Below are positions 6,576 to 12,971 of a DNA stretch of 16,528 bases, one piece after another (position 1 is the stretch's first letter; each line of letters starts with the position of its first letter). The stretch comes from Lachnospiraceae bacterium (GTDB lineage Bacteria; Bacillota_A; Clostridia; Lachnospirales; Lachnospiraceae), in the NCBI GenBank assembly GCA_017960415.1, contig JAGCZE010000251.1, forward strand, positions 1 to 16,528. The letters are read 5' to 3'. The notes beneath the pieces are model-generated. The model was given only the letters and a program-made list of their open reading frames with translations, was not told the origin of the DNA and made no database searches. Position numbers and translations under genes: made by a program.

Positions 6576-7697
6576 ATGAGAATAGGTGGCGTAAATCAAT
6601 TGAGCGATATAAAAATTCTTGCGATAGAGTCTTCGTGTGATGAGACTGCGGCTTCGGTCGTAAAAAACGGCAGAGAAGTATTGTCGAATACGATATATTC
6701 ACAGATCGCGCTTCATACGCTGTATGGCGGCGTTGTGCCGGAGATCGCTTCACGAAAGCATATAGAGAAGATCAACTATGTTATTAAAGGTGCTCTTGAT
6801 GAGGCAGGATGCGGTCTCTCAGATATTGACGCGATCTCTGTGACTTACGGTCCGGGGCTTGTGGGAGCGCTGTTGGTGGGTGTCGCAGAGGCCAAGGCCA
6901 TCAGCTATGCGCGAAAGCTTCCGCTGGTGGGCGTACATCATATAGAGGGGCACATAGCGGCCAATTATATAGAACATAAGGATCTTGAACCGCCTTTTAT
7001 GTGTCTCGTGGTTTCGGGCGGGCATACTCATCTGGTTATTGTAAGGGATTACGATAAATTTGAGATTATCGGAAAAACACATGATGATGCTGCCGGAGAG
7101 GCTTTCGACAAGGTTGCGAGGGCAGTCGGACTCGGATATCCCGGCGGTCCCAAGGTCGACAAATGTGCTGTGAACGGAAGAGCAGACGCCGTAGATTTTC
7201 CCAGGGGCCATGTGGGAAACAACAAATATGATTTTTCATTCAGCGGACTCAAATCCGCGGTTTTGAACTATCTGAATTCATGCCGTATGAAACAGGGACT
7301 CGACGGAAATGTCATTTATTCTTCGAAGACCGACAGACCTGATTTTGACCCGTTTGAACCGGTCGATCCCGAAGCGGGGGTTACGGTTGCCGATGTTGTT
7401 GCATCCTTCCAGGCCGCGGTAGTGGATGTATTGGTCACACATACGGTTGAAGCGGCTTTGTCGATGGGATTCGATAAGGTTGCGATGGCAGGCGGCGTCG
7501 CTTCCAATTCCGCATTGCGCGCGGCAATGAAAAAAGCCTGCGAAGCTAAGGGATTGAAGCTGTATTATCCGTCACCGATCCTTTGTACCGATAATGCCGC
7601 TATGATAGGATGCGCGGGCTATTATGAGTTTATGAACGGAACCAGATCCGGGCTGAACCTGAACGCTGTTCCGGGGCTGAAGCTCGGGGAGAGATAA
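6576..7697 (+). CDS. tsaD: tRNA t6A transferase TsaD
   Basis: TsaD is the catalytic subunit that transfers threonylcarbamoyl from its adenylate to A37 of tRNA. The family opening [16 protein letters not shown] is present, then VPEIASRKH, the metal-binding HHIEGH motif (the pair His...GHis), [37 protein letters not shown] and the C-terminal CTDNAAMIG. The start is uncertain. The ATG at 6576 gives 373 residues. A TTG at 6600, preceded by AGGTGG at 6584-6589, would begin at [11 protein letters not shown], which fits the family best. An ATG at 6504 inside the tandem repeat has a GGAG but adds a 24-residue extension (relative to the 6576 start) not expected in TsaD. With tsaE and tsaB upstream, the synthase set lacks only the TsaC step in this window. 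Confidence 0.95.
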   Translation: MRIGGVNQLSDIKILAIESSCDETAASVVKNGREVLSNTIYSQIALHTLYGGVVPEIASRKHIEKINYVIKGALDEAGCGLSDIDAISVTYGPGLVGALLVGVAEAKAISYARKLPLVGVHHIEGHIAANYIEHKDLEPPFMCLVVSGGHTHLVIVRDYDKFEIIGKTHDDAAGEAFDKVARAVGLGYPGGPKVDKCAVNGRADAVDFPRGHVGNNKYDFSFSGLKSAVLNYLNSCRMKQGLDGNVIYSSKTDRPDFDPFEPVDPEAGVTVADVVASFQAAVVDVLVTHTVEAALSMGFDKVAMAGGVASNSALRAAMKKACEAKGLKLYYPSPILCTDNAAMIGCAGYYEFMNGTRSGLNLNAVPGLKLGER

Positions 7698-7703
7698 AAC
7701 TAT

Positions 7704-7799
7704 ATGGGCCTGATGCCCGGGGAAGAGAAAGCCGGTGGGCTTGATTTCAGGGAAAGAGAGAGCCGGTGCGGAGGTGGTCGATTTGTCCGAGAAGAATAA
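7704..7799 (+). other. Possible 31-codon leader ORF overlapping the ispD start
   Basis: An ATG at 7704, preceded by GGGGAGAG at the tsaD 3' end with 10-nt spacing, opens a frame of 31 codons through the 31-bp repeats. It ends at TAA 7797-7799, overlapping the ispD start at 7783 by 17 nt in a different frame. This is a plausible translational-coupling element, but there is no coding evidence beyond the signals. Confidence 0.2.
7706..7767 (+). repeat. 31-bp tandem repeat between tsaD and ispD
   Basis: Two adjacent 31-bp units, 7706-7736 and 7737-7767, match at 25 of 31 positions by my count. The last codons of tsaD (from about 7677, gggctgaagctcggggagag) look like a more diverged third copy, as if the array grew from the gene end. 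Confidence 0.7.
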
Positions 7800-8550
7800 A
7801 ATCACGGCAGTGATCGTGGCTGCCGGTACCGGAAAACGCATGAACAGCCCGGTGAAGAAGCAGTATATGGAAATTGCGGATCATCCGGTGCTCTATTATA
7901 CAATAAAAGCATTTGAAGAGAGTCTTACGGACCGGATCGTGATCGTAACCGGAAGCGAAGAAATAGATTTTGTCAAGAAGGAAATAGTCGAAAAATACGG
8001 ATTTAAGAAGGTTCTGTGTGTCTGCGAAGGCGGAAGGGAAAGATTCGATTCGGTATATGAAGGGATTAAGAAAGCCAAAAGAGGCGGAGCCGGATATGTT
8101 CTGATCCACGACGGTGTCAGGATGCTGGTTACGTCTGAACTGATCAACCGCTGTATAGAGAATGTCCGGGCCTGCGATGCATGTGTTGCGGCGGTTCCTG
8201 CGAAGGATACGCTGAAAGAATGCGGGACGGACATTGGCGATGCCCAAAGGAGTGAAAAGGCCGGCATGATTGTCAGGAGGACTATTGACCGTAAGAGCAT
8301 TTATCAGATACAGACACCTCAGTGCTTTGAGATCTCACTGATCATCGGGGCATTTGAGAAGATGTATGGGATGCCCGGGGCCGAAAGGGATAAGATCACG
8401 GATGATTCTATGGTTGTTGAGATATACTCGGACCATAAGGTGACGGTTGTTGAGGGAGATTATAAGAATATCAAGATAACAACGCCGGAGGATCTGGAAC
8501 TGGCCGAATTCTGGCTGAAACGAAACAGGGAGTTTGTTGCTAAAACATAA
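7783..8550 (+). CDS. ispD: 2-C-methyl-D-erythritol 4-phosphate cytidylyltransferase
   Basis: IspD joins CTP and MEP to give CDP-methylerythritol, the third step of the MEP isoprenoid pathway. The 255-residue product has the nucleotide loop VIVAAGTGKRM with KKQYMEI, the GGRERFDSV motif, LIHDGVRMLVT, AAVPAKDTLK, IYQIQTPQCFE, TDDSMVVE and the closing NIKITTPEDL. The TTG at 7783 is chosen because GGAGG (7770-7774) lies 8 nt upstream; the GTG at 7735 has no such site and lies inside the repeat. The HDGVR variant (HDGAR is more usual) also occurs in the related ribitol-5-phosphate cytidylyltransferase TarI, but no teichoic-acid gene is nearby, so IspD is favoured. It is 9 nt from the next gene. Confidence 0.88.
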   Translation: MSEKNKITAVIVAAGTGKRMNSPVKKQYMEIADHPVLYYTIKAFEESLTDRIVIVTGSEEIDFVKKEIVEKYGFKKVLCVCEGGRERFDSVYEGIKKAKRGGAGYVLIHDGVRMLVTSELINRCIENVRACDACVAAVPAKDTLKECGTDIGDAQRSEKAGMIVRRTIDRKSIYQIQTPQCFEISLIIGAFEKMYGMPGAERDKITDDSMVVEIYSDHKVTVVEGDYKNIKITTPEDLELAEFWLKRNREFVAKT

Positions 8551-8559
8551 GGGGCGTAC

Positions 8560-10488
8560 ATGGCTAGCAAGATCAATGATAAGTATATCAGGGATTTTTT
8601 CGGGATCGATGACAGTCCTGAGGGGGATGAGGAACTTGCGGAGATCGTCGAAAAGCTGATAAAGGTGAAATATGAGAACGGTGAGGACATCTGTACCATA
8701 GACGGTGATCCCGACGGAATGTTCTTTCTCGAATCCGGTACTGCGATCGTGCTGGGCAGGGACGGAACGCAGCTCAATATCATGCATGAGGGCCAGTATT
8801 TCGGCGAATATGCGGTATTGGCCAAGCAGAAGAGAATGTCTACGGTCAGATCGCTGGGACGTACCATCTGTTACAAGATGGAAACAGATGATGTCATGAA
8901 GATTCTTCTCAAGCATCCGAATATTTACGGAGAGCTGATGAAGAGAGTATACAGCCAGGTTTCTAGAAAGCATTCACAGGTACTTGCTCTTTCGGGCATG
9001 AGAAAGGGTATCTTACAGCATCCTTCGAATGTGGCTCCGATGTCAAAGAAGCAGATGTTGCTGCAGTATGGATCTCTCGCCATCATTTACCTGCTGGCGG
9101 CGCTGTTCATTCCCGAAAAGACAGATGCTCCGGTATTTGTACTGCCGCTTCTGCTGATGCTGGGATATGTCATCATTTCAAAGAGAACCCTTGAATCGCT
9201 GATCGCGGGCGGGATACTCGCGGCGCTGATGCTTTACAGGACAGGCCTTGCGGCAAGCTATGCGGACGCCATTATGGATACGATGGCTTCGCCGGACAAT
9301 GTATTTACCGTATTCGTTATGGCATTGATGGGGGGCATGGTAACGCTGATAGAATCATCGGGCGGTGTTACGGCCTTCAAGAAATTTGCCGAAAAGAACG
9401 CTAAAAATGAAAATGACGTCCTGCTGACCTCATTTGGGATCATGACGCTGACTCTGATAGATGACGGACTCAACATGCTGTGCGCCTCTTCGGCCATAGT
9501 ATCTGTTGCGAAAGAAAAGAGGGTTGTACGCGAGAAGCTCGCGCTGCTCTACAGTATGCTGCCTACGGTACTGAGCTCGTTTTTCCCGCTGTCGTTGTGG
9601 GGCATATTCGTAATAGGTACCCTGAACCTTTCCATCAGGGAGAATGTTGTCGGAATGTTCGCAAAGTCGATTCCGTACAATTTCTTTTCGATACTCGTTA
9701 TTCCCGCGATGTTGCTGCTGTGCACGGGCAAATTGCCGAGAGTGAGGCAGCTTCGGGACGCGGAGATAAGAGTTAGGGACGGCGGCACATTGTGGCCCGC
9801 CGGTTCGGAGAAGTTCCTGAGTCTGAATGAGCCCGAAATGTGGGGAAAGATATCAAATGTTATGCTTCCGATCGGATGTCTGGCTGTTGCTTCGCTGACG
9901 ATCAGAACGGTCTGGTCGAGGGGATTTATTGTCGACAGCGCCGTTGGGCTTACCGCAACGCTGATTTTTATGTTCCTGTTGTATTGCGCCCAGGGTCTTA
10001 TGACACCGGAGCAGTTTATGGAGCACCTGATCACCGGTATAGCCAATTCAGCGCTTCCGATCATCATGTATCTGCTCACAATGTGCTTCTCGTCACTGTT
10101 AGAGCAATTGTATCTGAACAGCTACTTTGAAAGCATGATCGGTTTCTTTAAGGGTTTTGTACCCGTGCTGCCTGCAATGATGTTCCTGATCTCGGTGGTA
10201 CTGACCATCGCGCTCGGATCGTCGTGGGCAATGTATGCGATCATTTTCCCGATTGCCCTTAAACTGGCCAATTCGGTAGGACTGAATCCCGCCATATGCA
10301 TCGGAGCGGTGGCCGGAGCCGGTATCGCAGGCGAAAAGCTCTGTGTTTTCACGGCCGACGCACTGAACGTCGGGACTGCTGTAGGCTGCGGCCCCGGAGC
10401 GATCCTGAAAGTCAGGGTTTCGTACAGTGCCATTTTGACTGTGATCGCATCGGTAATGTATCTGGTGGTTGGGATCATTGTTAAATAA
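8560..10488 (+). CDS. Cyclic-nucleotide-binding domain fused to NhaC-type antiporter
   Basis: This 642-residue protein has two parts. Residues 1 to about 140 form a cNMP-binding domain: beta strands, the phosphate-binding cassette FGEYAVL (81-87) and KRMSTV (91-96). The cassette Glu (83) and Arg (92) that contact the cyclic phosphate in CAP/PKA domains are both present. From about residue 168 there are about ten or more hydrophobic segments resembling the NhaC/ion-transporter superfamily: LIDDGLNML (299-307), corresponding to the membrane DD..N motif; ALGSSWAMYAIIFPIA (551-566), corresponding to GTSWGT...PI; and GAVAGAGIAGEKLCVFTADAL (from 582), corresponding to the paired GD.CSPISDT element. 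A soluble loop at about 390-430 separates the halves. It probably exchanges Na+ for H+ or an organic acid, gated by a nucleotide. A GGGG-rich site precedes the ATG, 9 nt after ispD. The substrate is not decided by sequence. Confidence 0.8.
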   Translation: MASKINDKYIRDFFGIDDSPEGDEELAEIVEKLIKVKYENGEDICTIDGDPDGMFFLESGTAIVLGRDGTQLNIMHEGQYFGEYAVLAKQKRMSTVRSLGRTICYKMETDDVMKILLKHPNIYGELMKRVYSQVSRKHSQVLALSGMRKGILQHPSNVAPMSKKQMLLQYGSLAIIYLLAALFIPEKTDAPVFVLPLLLMLGYVIISKRTLESLIAGGILAALMLYRTGLAASYADAIMDTMASPDNVFTVFVMALMGGMVTLIESSGGVTAFKKFAEKNAKNENDVLLTSFGIMTLTLIDDGLNMLCASSAIVSVAKEKRVVREKLALLYSMLPTVLSSFFPLSLWGIFVIGTLNLSIRENVVGMFAKSIPYNFFSILVIPAMLLLCTGKLPRVRQLRDAEIRVRDGGTLWPAGSEKFLSLNEPEMWGKISNVMLPIGCLAVASLTIRTVWSRGFIVDSAVGLTATLIFMFLLYCAQGLMTPEQFMEHLITGIANSALPIIMYLLTMCFSSLLEQLYLNSYFESMIGFFKGFVPVLPAMMFLISVVLTIALGSSWAMYAIIFPIALKLANSVGLNPAICIGAVAGAGIAGEKLCVFTADALNVGTAVGCGPGAILKVRVSYSAILTVIASVMYLVVGIIVK

Positions 10489-10512
10489 ATATTGGATTAA
10501 GGAGGAACCAAG

Positions 10513-11238
10513 TTGTTAGAACTGCAGAATATTTCATACACCGTAAGCGATGAGGGAAAGGATAAAGAGATCATCAGGGATGTTTCGCTGACCCTGCAGG
10601 ATGACAAGTTCTATGTCATTACAGGCCCAAACGGCGGCGGCAAGTCAACGCTTGCCAAACTGATCTCCGGTATTGTCAAGCCTGATACGGGCAGGATATT
10701 GTTTGACGGAACGGACATTACCGATATGTCCATTACCGACAGGGCCAGACTCGGCATCAGCTTCGCTTTTCAACAGCCGGTACGGTTCAAGGGTATCACG
10801 GTCAAGGATCTGATAACTCTGGCGGCCGGAGATATGTCCACCGCGGATGCTTGCAATTATCTGTCTGAAGTCGGGCTGTGCGCGAGAGATTATATAAACC
10901 GCGAAGTGAACGCTTCCCTTTCCGGAGGAGAGCTGAAAAGGATCGAAATTGCCGTGACTTTGGCCCGGGCATCCAAACTGACCGTATTCGATGAACCTGA
11001 GGCCGGTATAGACCTCTGGAGTTTCAACAACCTGATCAAGGTATTTGACAGACTTCATGACAAGATCCACGGCTGCATCGTCATAATCTCGCACCAGGAG
11101 CGAATTATAAACATTGCCGATGAGCTGATACTGATAGCGGGAGGCCGTGTGAGCAGCATTGGGTCAAAGGACGAGGTGATGCCTCTGATCAACAGCCAGA
11201 GCTGGGCGGTTGACTCCTGCGACAAGCTTGATAAGTAA
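10513..11238 (+). CDS. sufC: Fe-S cluster assembly ATPase SufC
   Basis: This 241-residue soluble ABC ATPase has Walker A GPNGGGKST, Q-loop FAFQQP, signature LSGGELKR, Walker B LTVFDEPEAGID and switch His in SHQER. The LSGGELKRIEIA and DEPEAGID forms distinguish SufC from transport ATPases. SufC drives ATP-dependent remodelling of SufB/SufD so that an Fe-S cluster can form. The TTG start at 10513 follows an almost perfect AAGGAGG with 7-nt spacing. Its partner, a SufB/D-like protein, follows after 68 nt. No SufD, SufS or SufU lies in the window, which points to the minimal two-gene (SmsCB-type) arrangement. Confidence 0.92.
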   Translation: MLELQNISYTVSDEGKDKEIIRDVSLTLQDDKFYVITGPNGGGKSTLAKLISGIVKPDTGRILFDGTDITDMSITDRARLGISFAFQQPVRFKGITVKDLITLAAGDMSTADACNYLSEVGLCARDYINREVNASLSGGELKRIEIAVTLARASKLTVFDEPEAGIDLWSFNNLIKVFDRLHDKIHGCIVIISHQERIINIADELILIAGGRVSSIGSKDEVMPLINSQSWAVDSCDKLDK

Positions 11239-11256
11239 TATTTGATGATGCAGATC

Positions 11257-11285
11257 TTCTGATCTTATCATTATGCTAATATAAT
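11257..11285 (+). promoter_or_regulatory. Possible internal promoter before the SufB-like gene
   Basis: A perfect TATAAT at 11280-11285 lies 17 bp after a poor -35 (TTCTGA, 11257-11262) in the AT-rich sufC-sufB gap. Transcription from it would start a few nucleotides before the GAAAGGA ribosome binding site. The weak -35 and the AT-rich setting make a chance match possible. Confidence 0.3.
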
Positions 11286-11306
11286 AATCATTCTGAAAGG
11301 ACTACC

Positions 11307-12224
11307 ATGGACGATATTCAAAAAAGATTACTCGAAGAGGTAGCAGATCTTCATGAGGTACCCGAGGGTGCTTACAATATTCGTTCGAACGGAGAGGGCG
11401 CGGGACGCCGCTCCACAGAACATATAGAGATTACGACAAAGGCTGACAAACCAGGTATCGACATTCATATCAAGGATAACACGGTAAGAGAGAGCGTTCA
11501 TATCCCCGTTATTATCAGTCAGACGGGACTGACAGAATCGGTTTACAATGATTTCTTTATCGGTGAGAACTGCGATGTGACCATTATTGCCGGATGCGGC
11601 ATACATAACTGCGGTACCCAGAAATCCGAGCATGACGGTATTCATACCTTTTTTGTCGGAAAGAATTCAAAAGTACGCTATGTCGAGAAGCATTACGGCG
11701 AAGGTGACGGGCGCGGCGAGGTTGTTTTAAATCCCCAGACCATCATACATCTTGCCGAGGGCAGCTATCTGGAGATGGATACTGTACAGATCAAGGGTGT
11801 TGATTCCACAATACGTACTACCCGCGCGGATGTTGCGGACAATGCGACTCTCGTGATCAAGGAGAAGATCATGACTCACGGGTCGCAGCATGCCGAGACC
11901 GATTTTGTTGTGGATCTGAACGGTGAAAATTGCGGTACAAACCTGATCTCGAGGTCTGTAGCCAAGGAAGAATCGACACAGCTTTTCCGATCCAATATCA
12001 GAGGAAACAATGCATGCCACGGACATTCCGAGTGCGATGCTATCATTATGGATAACGGTAAAGTGGCTGCGATTCCCGAACTTGAGGCGAATTGCATCGA
12101 CGCTTCGCTGATCCATGAGGCTGCGATAGGCAAGATCGCCGGGGAACAGCTTACCAAGCTGATGACCCTGGGACTGACTGAGGAAGAAGCGGTGACTATG
12201 ATCGTAAACGGCTTCCTGAAATGA
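11307..12224 (+). CDS. Minimal SufB/SufD-like Fe-S scaffold protein
   Basis: This 305-residue protein is well short of the roughly 420-480 residues of classical SufB/SufD but carries the shared beta-helix core and C-terminus: LIHEAAIGKIAGEQL followed by MTLGLTEEEAVTMI. Candidate cluster ligands are Cys263, His270 and Glu271 in this segment, and Cys89, Cys97 and Cys102 around AGCGIHNC. The N-terminal extension of classical SufB is absent. Paired with SufC alone it should form a SmsCB-type scaffold, the compact system described in anaerobes and archaea. The ATG follows GAAAGGA. It is often annotated as SufB or SufD; sequence alone does not decide between them. Confidence 0.87.
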   Translation: MDDIQKRLLEEVADLHEVPEGAYNIRSNGEGAGRRSTEHIEITTKADKPGIDIHIKDNTVRESVHIPVIISQTGLTESVYNDFFIGENCDVTIIAGCGIHNCGTQKSEHDGIHTFFVGKNSKVRYVEKHYGEGDGRGEVVLNPQTIIHLAEGSYLEMDTVQIKGVDSTIRTTRADVADNATLVIKEKIMTHGSQHAETDFVVDLNGENCGTNLISRSVAKEESTQLFRSNIRGNNACHGHSECDAIIMDNGKVAAIPELEANCIDASLIHEAAIGKIAGEQLTKLMTLGLTEEEAVTMIVNGFLK

Positions 12225-12289
12225 GTTTTTGACGTAAGAACAGAGCTGATTTACGGGTTTTATTATTGATTTACGCAATGAGGTTAAAA

Positions 12290-12943
12290 ATGTTTAAATA
12301 TCTGCTGTTTGATCTGGACGGGACACTGACGGAATCGGGATCAGGTATTATGAATGCGGCAAGATTTGCCCTTGACCATTATGGTATCCGAGATGTGTCC
12401 GAAGAGGAGCTGCGCCGGTTCATAGGTCCGCCCCTCAAAGATTCGTTCATGCGTTTTTACGGCTTCGATGAAGATACGGCGACAGAGGCTATTGTCTGGT
12501 TCAGAAAGTATTACAATACACAGGGATGGTGTGAAAACAGTCCCTATCCGGGCGTTATCGATATGCTGAAAGAACTGAAGGAGAGCAAGTTTACTCTGAT
12601 CGTGGCGACATCCAAGATTGAAGTCCAGGCGGTCAGGATATGCAGCCATTTCGGGCTTGATTGTTATCTCGACGGCATTGTGGGTTCGGATGATGGCGCA
12701 AGATCGAAGAAATCCGATGTCATCAGGTATGTTCTGAAGGAGTACGGTGTTGACGATCTGTCCGAAGCGATCATGATAGGCGACCGGGAACACGATATTT
12801 TCGGAGCGAAGGATGCGGGTCTTAAGTCTATGGGCGTGCTCTACGGATACGGCGACCGTGAAGAACTTGAAAAGGCCGGAGCGGATATCATTGCAGAGAG
12901 AGTTGAGGATATTTCGAAGTTTTTCTGCAACATAAGATACTAG
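12290..12943 (+). CDS. HAD-family phosphatase (phosphoglycolate phosphatase/5'-nucleotidase-like)
   Basis: This 217-residue HAD hydrolase has motif I FDLDGTLTES (nucleophile Asp8, acid/base Asp10), an alpha-helical cap with the FIGPPLKDSF segment, motif II VATSK, a Lys in the SKKSDVI region as motif III, and motif IV IGDREHDIFGAKDAG. The GPPL..SF cap element is seen in Gph/5'-nucleotidase-like members; the substrate is a small phosphorylated metabolite that cannot be fixed from sequence. The ATG at 12290 is preferred because tgagg lies 6 nt upstream; longer forms from 12266 or 12278 lack a site. It lies 28 nt before the GH3 gene, so a role in handling a sugar phosphate is possible but inferred. 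Confidence 0.88.
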   Translation: MFKYLLFDLDGTLTESGSGIMNAARFALDHYGIRDVSEEELRRFIGPPLKDSFMRFYGFDEDTATEAIVWFRKYYNTQGWCENSPYPGVIDMLKELKESKFTLIVATSKIEVQAVRICSHFGLDCYLDGIVGSDDGARSKKSDVIRYVLKEYGVDDLSEAIMIGDREHDIFGAKDAGLKSMGVLYGYGDREELEKAGADIIAERVEDISKFFCNIRY

Positions 12944-12971
12944 TGAATAAAAAAGGAAGGTGGGTGTAGTA

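Noticed and set aside
12233..12262. cgtaag/tttacg stem followed by ggtttta between the SufB-like and HAD genes, considered as a terminator
   Set aside because: The stem is only 6 bp and AT-rich with an 11-nt loop; a second tttacg at 12270-12275 makes the pairing ambiguous. Too weak to call.
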